Below are positions 55,305 to 64,000 of a stretch of 64,000 nt of DNA, piece after piece. Origin of the DNA: Tistrella mobilis KA081020-065 (lineage in GTDB: Bacteria > Pseudomonadota > Alphaproteobacteria > Tistrellales > Tistrellaceae); the NCBI RefSeq assembly GCF_000264455.2, contig NC_017958.1:687001-751000 (forward strand). The letters run 5' to 3'. The notes below the pieces were generated by a model, which was given only the letters and a program-made list of their open reading frames with translations, searched no databases and had not been told where the DNA came from. The position numbers and the translations under genes are program-made. The number at the start of each line of letters is the position of its first letter. The first letter of the stretch is position 1.

Positions 55305-56492
55305 TCAGGAATTGGCGGGGCCGGGCACGCCGGTCTCGGGGGCCGGGGTCAGCAACGACACCGCCTTCGGGGCCGGACTCACGTCCTGGTTGTTCTTGGC
55401 GTTGATGACCGGCGTCTGGGCGGCAGCGCCGCCGGCACGAACGCCGATCGGGTCGTCGGTGGTGCAGAGCGCGGCCACATAGACCGGCTCGGGGCCGAAC
55501 ACCGCACCGCGGCGACCGGTCTTGTCGTATTCGAGCGAGGCCACCGGGATGACGTTGTTGATGCCCGCGATGCCGAGGCCGCCGCGGTCGTCGATCGCCA
55601 TCATCTCCCCCATACACATCTTGCCCGGCTCGACGCACATGTTGAGGATGCGGTCATAGAGCTTGGGGTCGGCATGGGCGAAGTGCATGACCGGCACGTT
55701 CTCGCTCGGCCGCTCCAGGGTCAGATAGGTCGGCCCGTCGAGCGTCTGGCCCGAGGCGCGCACGGTGGAAACCCAGCCCGCGAACTCGTCCTGCGACAGG
55801 CCGTGGAACTTGAAGCGCATGCCCGAGAAGCCGGCGCCGCTGTAATTGGCCGAGAAGCCGTCGAAAGTGCCCGGCTTGTTGATCACCGCGTGCAGCTTGG
55901 TCTGCATGCCCGGCATGGCGTAGATCTGGCCCGCCAGCGCCGGCACGAAGAACGAGTTCATCACCGACGAGGCCGTGATCCTGAAGGTGATCGGCCGGTC
56001 GACCGGCGCCGCCATCTCGTTGACGCTGGCGATGCCGTATTCCGGATAGATGAACAGCCACTTCCAGTCGAGCGCGACCACCTCGACCTCCAGCGGCGTC
56101 ACATCGGCGGCGACCGGCTGGTCGGGGCCGATACGATCGAGCGGCTTGTAGGGGTCGAGCGCGTGGGTGCTGATCCAGGTCACCGTGCCCAGGCACAGGA
56201 TGATCACCAGCGGCGCGCCCCAGACCGCCAGCTCGATCTTCGTGGAATGGCTCCACTCCGGCTCGTAGCGGGCGTTCTTGTTGGACTGCCGGTATCGCCA
56301 GGCGAACAAAACGGTCAGAAGCATGACCGGCACGATCACCAGCAACATCAGCACGGTCGACAGAAGGATGAGGTCCCTCTGCTGCGACGCAATGTCACCA
56401 GACGGATTGATCAGGACGAGATTACAACCGCCCAACAACGCCATGAGAGGCAGGGTGGACAGGACGCGGATCCGGCTCAAGACAGTACTCAT
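55305..56492 (-). CDS. cyoA: Cytochrome bo3 ubiquinol oxidase subunit II (lipoprotein)
   Basis: The 395-residue protein begins with a lipoprotein signal (LPLMALLGGC lipobox), then two transmembrane helices and a periplasmic cupredoxin domain (VVALDWKWLFIYPEYGIASVN, SSVMNSFFVPALAGQIYAMPGM). The CuA cysteine/histidine ligands of cytochrome c oxidases are absent, as expected for a quinol oxidase. I choose the ATG at 56492 (MSTVLSR), which gives a proper signal peptide; an upstream start at 56525 would add eleven residues before it. It is the first gene of cyoABCD-SURF1. Confidence 0.94.
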   Translation of the reverse strand: MSTVLSRIRVLSTLPLMALLGGCNLVLINPSGDIASQQRDLILLSTVLMLLVIVPVMLLTVLFAWRYRQSNKNARYEPEWSHSTKIELAVWGAPLVIILCLGTVTWISTHALDPYKPLDRIGPDQPVAADVTPLEVEVVALDWKWLFIYPEYGIASVNEMAAPVDRPITFRITASSVMNSFFVPALAGQIYAMPGMQTKLHAVINKPGTFDGFSANYSGAGFSGMRFKFHGLSQDEFAGWVSTVRASGQTLDGPTYLTLERPSENVPVMHFAHADPKLYDRILNMCVEPGKMCMGEMMAIDDRGGLGIAGINNVIPVASLEYDKTGRRGAVFGPEPVYVAALCTTDDPIGVRAGGAAAQTPVINAKNNQDVSPAPKAVSLLTPAPETGVPGPANS

Positions 56493-56950
56493 GGGATAGG
56501 GTGTCACTTTTGTGCGGCGCAACAACGGACCATTGCGGCGCGCATCATAGGACTCGCCCCTGCCGAAGGCAAAAGCGAAGGTCGGCCATCCTGACCAACC
56601 TCTGGTCTCATGGCCTGCTGTGCGGCCTGAAACCTATATGGTTCCCAAGACTCTGCAGGGGGTATGAATGCAGTGCGACATATTGGCGCATCGCGGATGC
56701 GAAGGCCCTCCGGCGGCGTCTGCGTCTCTTATGGATAAGTTATTTATCGCAGAATGAAATTTGAGTGCGGGTACCGCCCCGCATATCCGCAGACCGCACG
56801 GGCGCGCCCCGGCATGCGGCGACAGGCGGACTTGACCGGCGGCGGGCGCCACCCTTTCGCCGGGGGCTGCGGGCGGGTTGGGCGGGATATGGTCAACCGG
56901 CAGGAGGGTGATGGGTCATCGGACGGGTCGGTGTGTTCGCTATTCAAATG

Positions 56951-56978
56951 TTGATGGCCCGTGGTCCTGGGGTATAAA
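56951..56978 (+). promoter_or_regulatory. Candidate sigma-70-type promoter for the rightward genes
   Basis: TTGATG at 56951-56956 and TATAAA at 56973-56978 are separated by 16 bases, about 110 bases before the ATG at 57090. They overlap an inverted repeat, suggesting repression. Confidence 0.4.
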
Positions 56979-56995
56979 TATCTAAAATCGACCAC
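56961..56995. repeat. Inverted repeat flanking the -10 box
   Basis: GTGGTC (56961-56966) and GACCAC (56990-56995) are perfect complements around the AT-rich TATAAATAT. This is an operator-like arrangement; the binding protein is unknown and the arms are short. Confidence 0.35.
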
Positions 56996-57089
56996 AGAAC
57001 ATCAGAAATTCACCCCATGATTGCAGGATCTCTACTAGGACAAATTGCAGCTGTATCGATTGATCGTCAGTGTCTCCCGGAGACCATGT

Positions 57090-57644
57090 ATGTCGCTGGA
57101 TGATCTGTTCGGAGCAGCACTGACGGCGGCACGGCAAGGCGTCGTCGGCCTAGAACACCGATGCAAGCCGAAGAGTTTACGACAGCTGGACAAAAACACA
57201 GTCGGATTCCTCAAGATCTATACCCGATCGATTGCGGAGAGGGTCAGATCTGGAGATGTCCTCGCGGCAGATGTTTACCTGCTCTGGCTGGTCGATGAAG
57301 CGGGAAAGATATGGCTGGCGTTCGAAGAGGCGTTTGACGAAGACGACGAGATGTTCCGCTTTGTGCTGAACCGTGAAACGCTGGGTGGTAGCATGCATAA
57401 GTTGCCGAAACCGCTGGCAAAACTTGGACATCCGTCTCTGGTCGGCGGGGGCAAGGCACGTATCGGGGGCGAACTGATCTTTGATCCGGATGCGACGCCT
57501 CCCATATGGTATTTGAACAACAAGTCTGGTCGCTATGGTCTCCGGGCTGATCGGACGGTGGCACATCTGCAGAATGTGCAGAAGCTGTTCCGCGACCACG
57601 GGCTGGAGTTCCAAATCGACTTCCGGCCTTCGGGACAATCTTGA
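57090..57644 (+). CDS. Hypothetical protein
   Basis: A 184-residue protein starting MSLDDLFGAALTAAR, with GGAG eight bases before the ATG. It has no transmembrane or signal segment. Residues 20-60 look basic and helical. The middle (VLAADVYLLWLVDEAGKIWLAFEEAF) and the end (PIWYLNNKSGRYGLRAD, then LFRDHGLEFQIDF) look globular. I do not recognise the family. Its GC content is lower than that of the housekeeping genes. It lies 10 bases before a second unknown gene and about 600 bases before a type III-like modification gene, so it may be part of the same accessory locus. Confidence 0.65.
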   Translation: MSLDDLFGAALTAARQGVVGLEHRCKPKSLRQLDKNTVGFLKIYTRSIAERVRSGDVLAADVYLLWLVDEAGKIWLAFEEAFDEDDEMFRFVLNRETLGGSMHKLPKPLAKLGHPSLVGGGKARIGGELIFDPDATPPIWYLNNKSGRYGLRADRTVAHLQNVQKLFRDHGLEFQIDFRPSGQS

Positions 57645-57654
57645 GGATGGGCCG

Positions 57655-58092
57655 ATGCCGGGCGAAGCAAGCATGCTGACACCTGAAGACGTCGTGAACA
57701 GGCTGGCACGCCTGAGCTTTGCCCGCCTGCGCCCCAGCGAACGCCGCAAGCTCGCCGAGGCCCTGGATACCCCCGAACTGAGGGGGCAGGTGTTCGATCG
57801 CTTCGGGGCGTTCCTGCGCGGCCTGCCGCTGGAGACGGCCGACGGGCAGGATGAGTTGCTGGTGGCCGTCGCAGATCTGAACATGACCGGTTTCTGGGAT
57901 CGCCTGCCCAAGCGTGTCATCCACGACTGGCAGCGCTTCGGCGTCGACCGCGAACGGCTTCAATGTCTGGCCAGTCTGGTTCGGGGATATGACGGCGCTG
58001 CCGCAGAGAGAATCGAGCATGCCCTGAAGCCGCGGGTTCAGCGCGCAGATGAAGCCCGACCGGATCCGGCCATCCGCCAGGTCATTTATTGA
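57655..58092 (+). CDS. Hypothetical protein
   Basis: A 145-residue helical, charged protein beginning MPGEASMLTPEDVVNRLARL, then RPSERRKLAEALDTPELRGQVFDRFGAFLRGL and FWDRLPKRVIHDWQRFGVDRERL. GAGG follows the previous stop and precedes the ATG at 57655, indicating co-translation with the upstream hypothetical gene. Frame extensions upstream run inside that gene and are spurious. The family was not recognised; there is no signal peptide or membrane segment. Context allows an accessory role near the restriction-modification genes, but nothing in the sequence shows it. Confidence 0.65.
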   Translation: MPGEASMLTPEDVVNRLARLSFARLRPSERRKLAEALDTPELRGQVFDRFGAFLRGLPLETADGQDELLVAVADLNMTGFWDRLPKRVIHDWQRFGVDRERLQCLASLVRGYDGAAAERIEHALKPRVQRADEARPDPAIRQVIY

Positions 58093-58247
58093 GACATCAG
58101 CCTCGACTGCCGGCGCCCGGCGCCTTCCACCACATCACCCCCTAGGCACACCCGCGTCTCGCGACCATAATGGCGCCGGGATCACGCCCCCCGCGCTTGG
58201 GATAGGGGGGTGAAACTGTGCGATGCAGACGGGAGGGGCGGCGGTTC
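58093..58247. promoter_or_regulatory. Gap before the type III-like modification gene
   Basis: 155 bases with a possible -10 (CATAAT, 58166-58171) and GGGAGGGG before the ATG at 58248. No hairpin terminator was seen for the upstream pair, so read-through is possible. Confidence 0.3.
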
Positions 58248-61043
58248 ATGGCCAGGAAGCCGATCGAGGTCACCACGCTGAAGCATGATGCAGCAACCCG
58301 GCGGAACATTCCGACCGCGGAGCTGGAAGCGGTGATGACCGACGGCGACAAGGCTCCGCTGGCCGTCGCCTATGCGCGGCGCAACCCCGATCTGGACCCG
58401 CAGCTGATCTGGCGCGGCAAGGAGGCGCCGGGAACGGCCGACGCAGGGGCAGAGGCGGCAACGCTGAACGTCGCGGCCCCCCCGCTCTATATTCAGGAGA
58501 AGGTCCACCCCCAGGTCCTGATCGAGGATCTGCGCCGTGAAACCGAGGCCCGCGCAGCCGAGGCCCGGGCGGCGGAGGCCGGCGACACGCCCGACCTGTT
58601 CGCCGACTTCAACGGCCTGCCCGATGGCGAGGCGGTGACCGAGTTCTACGCCCACGACCAGCACTGGTCGAACCGCATGATCCTGGGCGATTCGCTTTCC
58701 GTGATGGCAAGCCTGGCCGAACGCGAGGGGCTGCGCGGCCAGGTGCAGTGCATCTATTTCGACCCGCCCTATGGCATCAAGTTCAACAGCAATTTCCAGT
58801 GGTCCACCACCACCCGCGACGTGAAGGACGGCGATCGCGGCCATGTGACCCGCGAACCCGAACAGGTCCGCGCCTTCCGCGACACCTGGCGCGACGGCAT
58901 CCATTCCTACCTCTCTTATATCCGCGACCGCCTGACGGTGGCCCGCGACCTGCTCAGCGAGAGCGGCAGCATCTTCGTGCAGATCGGAGATGAGAATGTC
59001 CATCGGGTGCGGGCGGTGATGGATGAGGTAATGGGCCCAGAGAACTACATTACGAGCATTCTTATTCAGAAGACGGGAAGTCAATATGGAGAATTTATCC
59101 AGAATAATTTTGATTATATACTATGGTATTCAAAATCAAAAGATTCTGCAGCGGGAAAATATCGACCTCTATTTGAAGAAAGACAAGGAAAATCTTCTAG
59201 AGAAGTCAGTATTTTCCGCAAGGACTATAACGCAAATCCGTTGACTTCAGACGGCTATCGAGACACCACCACAGTTGATTTTTACTTCGAGGGAGGAGTG
59301 TTCCATCCAGGAAGACTCGCGCACTGGAAGGTTACCAATGAGTCCCTTGAAAGAGTCGGAAAGGCGGGTAGAATTATTAGGCAAAAAAGCCAAATTCGTC
59401 TTAAATATTTTTATGATGATTTTCCGGTAACTAGGCTAGGTGTAATTTGGAGTGACGTGGGGGGAGCCTCTGGCAAGGTCTATGTTGTTCAAACTTCTCC
59501 TAAAATCGTCGAACGCTGCCTCCTGATGGCCACCGACCCCGGCGATCTCGTCCTCGACCCCACCTGCGGGTCGGGCACCACGGCCTATGTGGCCGAGCAA
59601 TGGGGGCGGCGGTGGATCACGATTGATACTTCGCGGGTGTCGCTGGCCCTGGCGCGGTCGCGGATCATGGGGGCGCGCTACCCGTATTATCTGCTGGCGG
59701 ATTCCGAAGAGGGCCGGCGCAAGGAGGCGGAGGTGACGCAGAGCGTGCCGCGCTCCGGCCCGGTCGGGGGTGATATCCGCCAGGGCTTCGTGTATGAGCG
59801 GGTGCCGCACATCACGCTGAAATCCATCGCCAACAACCCCCGGATCGACGAGATCTGGGAAGACTGGCAGGCGCGGCTGGAGCCGCTGCGCGCGGCGCTG
59901 AACACCGCGCTGGGGAAATCGGACAAGGCCGGCACGGCCTGGGAGGAGTGGCAGATCCCGCGGGAGGCCGGCCGCGACTGGCCGGAGGCCGCCAGCCGCG
60001 CCCATGCCGCCTGGTGGGAGGGGCGCATCGCCCGGCAGCGCGAGATCGATGCCGCGATCGCCGCGCGCGCCGACAGCGAATTCCTGTATGACCGCCCCTA
60101 TATCGACCGCGGCAAGGTCCGCGTCGCCGGCCCGTTCACGGTGGAGACCCTGTCGCCGCACCGCACGCTGGCGGTCGATTGGGACGACGAGCTGATCGAC
60201 ACGCTGAAGGCCGCGGAAACCCGGCGCGCGGGCGGGACCGGCGGGCCGGTGGTGCCGGATTTCGCCGCCATGATCCTGGACAATCTGCGCGCCGCCGGCG
60301 TGCAGCAGGCGCATAAGGAAGACCGGATCAGCTTCACCAGCCTGACCGGCTGGCCGGGCGACCATATCTGTGCCGAAGGCCGGTTCTTCGAAGGGGCGGA
60401 CGACACCGGCCGCGAACGCCGGGCGGGCATTCTGGTCGGCCCGGAATTCGGCACGGTGTCGCGCGCCGATCTGGTGGCCGCGGCGCGAGAAGCGGGCGAT
60501 GCCGGTTTCGACCTGCTGATCGCCTGCGCCTTCAACTACGATGCCCATGCGGCCGAACTGGACAGGCTGGGCCGGGTGCAGGTGCTGCGCGCGCGCATGA
60601 ACCCCGATCTGCATATGAGCGCCGATCTGAAAACCACCGGCAGCGGCAATCTGTTCGTGATTTTCGGGGAGCCCGATATCCGCATCGAGCCCGCGGACGA
60701 GGCCGGTGCCGACATGATCCGGGTGCGCATCCAGGGCGTGGACGTGTTCAAGCCCCAGAGCGGCGAGGTGATTTCGGAAGGCCCCGAGGGCATCGCCCTC
60801 TGGATGCTCGACACCGCCTATAACGAGGAGAGCTTCTTCGTCCGCCACGCCTATTTCCTGGGGGCGAACGATCCCTACAAGGCGCTGCGCACCACGCTGC
60901 GGGCCGAGATCGACCAGGATGCCTGGGACAGCCTGCATTCCGATATCTCGCGCCCCTTCCCCAGACCCGCCACCGGCCGGATCGCGGTCAAGGTGATCAA
61001 TCATCTCGGCGACGAGGTGATGAAGGTGTTCCAGGTCGACTGA
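58248..61043 (+). CDS. Type III-like DNA modification methyltransferase (Mod)
   Basis: The 931-residue protein has DPPYGIKF (about 173) before DPTCGSGTT (about 436). That motif order is that of beta-class amino-methyltransferases such as type III Mod, with the target-recognition domain between them. Downstream is a long C-terminal half (VRVAGPFTVETLSPHR, GVDVFKPQSGEV). It methylates DNA, probably N6-adenine, and gives sequence specificity to the restriction complex. The ATG at 58248 (MARKPIEV) follows GGGAGGGG. The restriction/helicase gene starts 19 bases after its stop. The segment 59030-59515 is far AT-richer than the rest of the gene (see the next entry). Confidence 0.9.
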   Translation: MARKPIEVTTLKHDAATRRNIPTAELEAVMTDGDKAPLAVAYARRNPDLDPQLIWRGKEAPGTADAGAEAATLNVAAPPLYIQEKVHPQVLIEDLRRETEARAAEARAAEAGDTPDLFADFNGLPDGEAVTEFYAHDQHWSNRMILGDSLSVMASLAEREGLRGQVQCIYFDPPYGIKFNSNFQWSTTTRDVKDGDRGHVTREPEQVRAFRDTWRDGIHSYLSYIRDRLTVARDLLSESGSIFVQIGDENVHRVRAVMDEVMGPENYITSILIQKTGSQYGEFIQNNFDYILWYSKSKDSAAGKYRPLFEERQGKSSREVSIFRKDYNANPLTSDGYRDTTTVDFYFEGGVFHPGRLAHWKVTNESLERVGKAGRIIRQKSQIRLKYFYDDFPVTRLGVIWSDVGGASGKVYVVQTSPKIVERCLLMATDPGDLVLDPTCGSGTTAYVAEQWGRRWITIDTSRVSLALARSRIMGARYPYYLLADSEEGRRKEAEVTQSVPRSGPVGGDIRQGFVYERVPHITLKSIANNPRIDEIWEDWQARLEPLRAALNTALGKSDKAGTAWEEWQIPREAGRDWPEAASRAHAAWWEGRIARQREIDAAIAARADSEFLYDRPYIDRGKVRVAGPFTVETLSPHRTLAVDWDDELIDTLKAAETRRAGGTGGPVVPDFAAMILDNLRAAGVQQAHKEDRISFTSLTGWPGDHICAEGRFFEGADDTGRERRAGILVGPEFGTVSRADLVAAAREAGDAGFDLLIACAFNYDAHAAELDRLGRVQVLRARMNPDLHMSADLKTTGSGNLFVIFGEPDIRIEPADEAGADMIRVRIQGVDVFKPQSGEVISEGPEGIALWMLDTAYNEESFFVRHAYFLGANDPYKALRTTLRAEIDQDAWDSLHSDISRPFPRPATGRIAVKVINHLGDEVMKVFQVD
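59030..59515 (+). other. AT-rich target-recognition segment within the Mod gene
   Basis: Base composition drops to roughly 35-40% GC over about 485 bases with sharp edges, in frame, exactly between the DPPY motif and the TCGSGTT motif. This is where the sequence-specificity domain of beta-class Mod proteins lies. It looks like a specificity domain exchanged by recombination from an AT-rich donor. Confidence 0.8.
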
Positions 61044-61062
61044 CCGGCGGAGGCAGAGCCCG

Positions 61063-64000
61063 ATGACCCAGTCCTTCTTTGACCGGCCGATCCTGAATTC
61101 ACCCTATCTGATGCCCGACCGGCATTGGGAACTGGTCGACGGCCAGCCCACCGACCGGATCATCCCCCGGCGCCGCCGGTCCGATCTGGTGACGCCGGTG
61201 CCGCAGCCGCAGAAGCGGCGCAGCATCGCCAGCCAGGCGGCGCTCGACCTGGGCGGCCGGGCGGCCGATCGCGGCGAGGATCAGATCTATAACCCGACCC
61301 CGATCATCAACGAAGTCCGCGCGCTGATGGAAGACTGGCGCCGGCTGCCCAATCCCAATGACTGGAAGGTGACGCCGGAAACCGCCCGGCTGCTGAAGCA
61401 CTGGCGGTCGCACAATTTCCAGGGCGTGCGGCCGTTCTTCTGCCAGATCGAGGCGGTGGAAACCGCCATCTGGCTGACGGAAGTGGCCCCCCATCTGGGC
61501 GAGCGCAGCCGGGGCATCCTGGCGCATCTGAAACAGGCCAATCGCGAGTTTAACGGCGAGCTGTTCCGCATGGCGCTGAAGCTGGCCACCGGCGCCGGCA
61601 AGACCACGGTGATGGCGATGCTGATCGCCTGGCAGACGGTGAATGCGCTGCGCCATCCCGGCAGCCGCCGGTTCAGCCGCGGCTTTCTGATCGTCGCCCC
61701 CGGCATCACCATCCGCGACCGGCTGCGGGTGCTGCTGCCCAACGACCCCGAAAGCTATTACAAGACCCGCGAAATCGTGCCCCCCGATCTGCTGCCGGCG
61801 ATGAACCGGGCGATCGTGGTCATCACCAACTATCACGCCTTCAAGCTGCGCGAGACCCTGGAGCTTTCCAAGGGCAACCGCGCCCTGCTGGAGGGCCGCA
61901 CCGGGCCGAAGCTGTCCACCCTGGAAACCGAAGGCCAGATGATCCAGCGGGTGATGCCGGAACTGGCCGGGCTGCGCGACATCGTGGTGCTGAACGACGA
62001 AGCCCATCACTGCTACCGGCCGAAGCTCAGCGATGCCGAGGGCAGCACCGAGGCGGATCTGAAGGGCGACGAGAAGAAGCAGGCCCAGGACGACAACGAG
62101 ACCGCCCGGCTCTGGTTCTCGGGGATCGAGGCGGTGCGCCGCCGGCTGGGCCTGGCCCTGATCTGCGACCTGTCGGCCACGCCCTTCTTCCTGGCCGGAT
62201 CGGGCTATCGCGAAGGTGCGCTCTTCCCCTGGACGATGAGCGATTTCTCGCTGATGGACGCGATCGAATGCGGCATCGTCAAGCTGCCGCGGGTGCCGAT
62301 CGCCGACAACATGGCCTCGGGCGACATGCCGATGTTCCGCAATCTCTGGGACCATATCGGCAAAAAAATGCCCAAGAAGGGCAAGAGCCGGTCGGGTGGC
62401 GGCGGCTATGACCCGCTGAGCCTGCCCTCGGAACTCCAGACCGCGCTGGCGGCACTTTACGGCCATTACGAGAAGGTGTTCGCGCTCTGGCAGCAGCAGG
62501 GCATCGGCGTGCCGCCGGTGTTCATCGTGGTGTGCAACAACACCACCACATCGGATCTGGTCTACCGCTATATCTCGGGGTTTTATCGCGAGGAAGAGAC
62601 GAACCAGGGCGACGCCGCGCCCCGGAGAGAGGATGGCGGTCTCAGCGGTCCGTTCGAACAGGGCCGGCTGGCGCTGTTCCGCAATTTCGACGACTACGGC
62701 AACCCCCTGCCCCGCCGCAACACCATCCTGATCGACAGCGCGCAGCTGGAAAGCGGCGACGGGTTGAGCGACGCCTTCCGCGCCGCGGCCGCCGACGAGA
62801 TCGCCGAGTTCCGCCGCGAGATCGTGGAGCGCACCGGCGACCAGCGCGCCGCCGAGAGCATCGACGATGCCACCCTGCTGCGCGAGGTGATGAACACCGT
62901 CGGCAAGCGCGGCCGGCTGGGGGAACAGGTGCGCTGCGTGGTCTCGGTGTCGATGCTCACCGAAGGCTGGGACGCCAACACCGTGACCCATATTCTGGGC
63001 GTGCGGGCCTTCGGCACCCAGCTGCTCTGTGAACAGGTGGTCGGGCGGGGCCTGCGCCGGCAATCCTATGAACTGAATGCCGACGGGCTGTTCGACGTGG
63101 AATATGCCGACATCCTGGGCATTCCCTTCGACTTCACCGCCAAGGCGGTGGTGGCACCGCCGGCCATCCCGCGGGAAACGGTGCGGGTGCGGGCGGTGCG
63201 GCCGGAACGCGACCCGCTGGAGATCGTGTTCCCGCGGGTCGAAGGCTATCGCGTCGATCTGCCCGATGACCGGATCGATGCGGAGTTCAGCGCCGATTCG
63301 GTTCTGGAACTCACCCCCGATCTGGTCGGCCCCTCGATCGTCAAATGCCGCGGCATCGTTGGCGAAGAGGTCGACCTGACCGTCGAACATCTGGACGGCA
63401 TGCGCCCCTCGACGGTGATCTATCACCTGACCCGGCATATGCTCTATACCCGCTTCCGCGACCCTGGCGAGGCGCCGAAACTGCATCTCTTCGGCCAGAT
63501 GAAGCGGGTGGTGCGCCGCTGGATGGAGGGCTGGCTGCGCTGTGCGGGCGGCACCACCCCGGCCCAGCTGATCTATACCGAGATCGCCGACATGGCGGCG
63601 GAGCGGATCATCGCCGCGATCAACCGCGCCATTCTGGGCCAGGATGGCCTGCGGGCCCCCGGCGGGGGGCGGATCCGTGCGATCCTGGACCCGTACAACC
63701 CCTCCGGTTCCAGCCGTCACGTCAACTTCACCACCTCCAAGCCGCTGCGCTGGCAGACATCGCCCGATCACTGCCATGTCGACCTGGTGATCTGCGACAG
63801 CGAATGGGAGGCCGAATTCTGCCGGGTGGCCGAAGCCCATCCCCAGGTCCGGGCCTATGTGAAGAACCAGGGTCTGGGGCTGGAGGTGCCCTATCTGGAC
63901 GCCAACATCCCCCATCGCTACCTGCCGGATTTCATCCTGCGCATCGATGACGGCCGGCCCGACCTGCTGAACCTGATCGTCGAAATCAAGGGCTTCCGCG
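61063..64000 (+). CDS. Type III-like restriction subunit (DEAH helicase plus nuclease), cut by window end
   Basis: The frame is open from the ATG at 61063 to the window edge (about 979 codons). Superfamily II helicase motifs are visible: ATGAGKTT (Walker A, about 173), NDEAHH (about 311), DLSATPF (about 369) and QVVGRGLRR (motif VI, about 658). At the very end PDFIL and IVEIKG (codons near 63928-63990) form a PD-(D/E)xK nuclease core, as in type III Res subunits. It translocates on DNA using ATP and cuts unmodified DNA together with Mod. GGCGGAGG lies before the start; no earlier start is better. The few residues missing on the right should complete the nuclease domain. Confidence 0.9.
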   Translation, partial: MTQSFFDRPILNSPYLMPDRHWELVDGQPTDRIIPRRRRSDLVTPVPQPQKRRSIASQAALDLGGRAADRGEDQIYNPTPIINEVRALMEDWRRLPNPNDWKVTPETARLLKHWRSHNFQGVRPFFCQIEAVETAIWLTEVAPHLGERSRGILAHLKQANREFNGELFRMALKLATGAGKTTVMAMLIAWQTVNALRHPGSRRFSRGFLIVAPGITIRDRLRVLLPNDPESYYKTREIVPPDLLPAMNRAIVVITNYHAFKLRETLELSKGNRALLEGRTGPKLSTLETEGQMIQRVMPELAGLRDIVVLNDEAHHCYRPKLSDAEGSTEADLKGDEKKQAQDDNETARLWFSGIEAVRRRLGLALICDLSATPFFLAGSGYREGALFPWTMSDFSLMDAIECGIVKLPRVPIADNMASGDMPMFRNLWDHIGKKMPKKGKSRSGGGGYDPLSLPSELQTALAALYGHYEKVFALWQQQGIGVPPVFIVVCNNTTTSDLVYRYISGFYREEETNQGDAAPRREDGGLSGPFEQGRLALFRNFDDYGNPLPRRNTILIDSAQLESGDGLSDAFRAAAADEIAEFRREIVERTGDQRAAESIDDATLLREVMNTVGKRGRLGEQVRCVVSVSMLTEGWDANTVTHILGVRAFGTQLLCEQVVGRGLRRQSYELNADGLFDVEYADILGIPFDFTAKAVVAPPAIPRETVRVRAVRPERDPLEIVFPRVEGYRVDLPDDRIDAEFSADSVLELTPDLVGPSIVKCRGIVGEEVDLTVEHLDGMRPSTVIYHLTRHMLYTRFRDPGEAPKLHLFGQMKRVVRRWMEGWLRCAGGTTPAQLIYTEIADMAAERIIAAINRAILGQDGLRAPGGGRIRAILDPYNPSGSSRHVNFTTSKPLRWQTSPDHCHVDLVICDSEWEAEFCRVAEAHPQVRAYVKNQGLGLEVPYLDANIPHRYLPDFILRIDDGRPDLLNLIVEIKGFR

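Larger units (their letters stand above)
56493..57089. promoter_or_regulatory. Divergent intergenic region between cyoA and the hypothetical genes
   Basis: About 600 bases without a credible gene. An AT-rich stretch near 56735-56760 (ttatttatc) is the likeliest site for the leftward cyo promoter. The centre (56760-56900) is very GC-rich, and the right end holds a rightward promoter candidate. No riboswitch or RNA gene was recognised. Confidence 0.4.

Noticed and set aside
53277-56594. A 1105-codon open frame on the + strand across cyoB/cyoA
   Set aside because: It consists of Asp/His/Arg-rich text antisense to unmistakable oxidase subunits; no domain and no ribosome site.
61099-63915. A 938-codon open frame on the - strand
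   Set aside because: Antisense to the helicase/nuclease gene, whose motifs are clear.
1-64000. CRISPR array, tRNA or rRNA genes
   Set aside because: No regularly spaced repeats, cloverleaf-like sequences or rRNA signatures were seen on either strand.

Overview
The window is GC-rich (roughly 70%) bacterial DNA. The left 42.7 kb closely matches the known didemnin-type NRPS/PKS logic. Didemnin biosynthesis is established in the marine alphaproteobacterium Tistrella, and the cytochrome bo3 operon with a SURF1 gene on the right also suits an alphaproteobacterium. I infer Tistrella or a close relative; a database match would be needed to name the species.

1-42.7 kb (+ strand): one unidirectional assembly line, entering from the left edge. 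In order it encodes C-A(Pro)-T, C-A(Leu)-nMT-T-E, C-A(Thr)-T, C-A(Ile)-T, then a PKS KS-KR-ACP-C, a non-amino-acid loading module (degenerate A, A, KR, T), a PKS KS-cMT-ACP, C-A(Leu)-T, C-A(Pro)-T, and finally C-A(Tyr) with a PRMT-like and a second methyltransferase, T and TE, followed by an MbtH-like gene. Binding-pocket codes read by eye give Pro, Leu, Thr, Ile, Leu, Pro, Tyr. This equals Pro-(N-Me-D-Leu)-Thr-isostatine-Hip-Leu-Pro-(N,O-Me2-Tyr), the didemnin core with release by ester closure onto Thr. Modules for anything before this Pro (Lac/Gln in didemnins) would lie left of the window. Both PKS modules lack an acyltransferase, and no AT gene is in the window. Two condensation domains are split by apparent single-base indels (near 3635 and at 33084-33088), so as read the chain is broken into extra ORFs. 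Most gene junctions overlap by ATGA, as in one operon.

42.7-48.2 kb: an AT-richer accessory island with two convergent operons of predicted conflict/defence genes. On + are TIR, SLOG and a ThsB-like TIR. On - are TIR, Nmad2, a MazG-like pyrophosphohydrolase and a divergent uracil-DNA-glycosylase-like protein. The four-gene - strand operon is the best candidate for a little-described system.

48.2-56.5 kb (- strand): core-type genes, namely a CPBP-family membrane protease homologue, a CynX/NimT-like MFS transporter with an overlapping GntR/FadR-type regulator, and cyoABCD plus SURF1 ending in a clear hairpin terminator.

56.5-64 kb (+ strand): a promoter-like region, two unrecognised small genes, and a type III-like restriction-modification pair. 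The modification gene carries a sharply AT-rich target-recognition segment that looks swapped in. The restriction/helicase gene runs off the right edge just after its nuclease motif appears. No tRNA, rRNA, CRISPR array or insertion sequence was seen.
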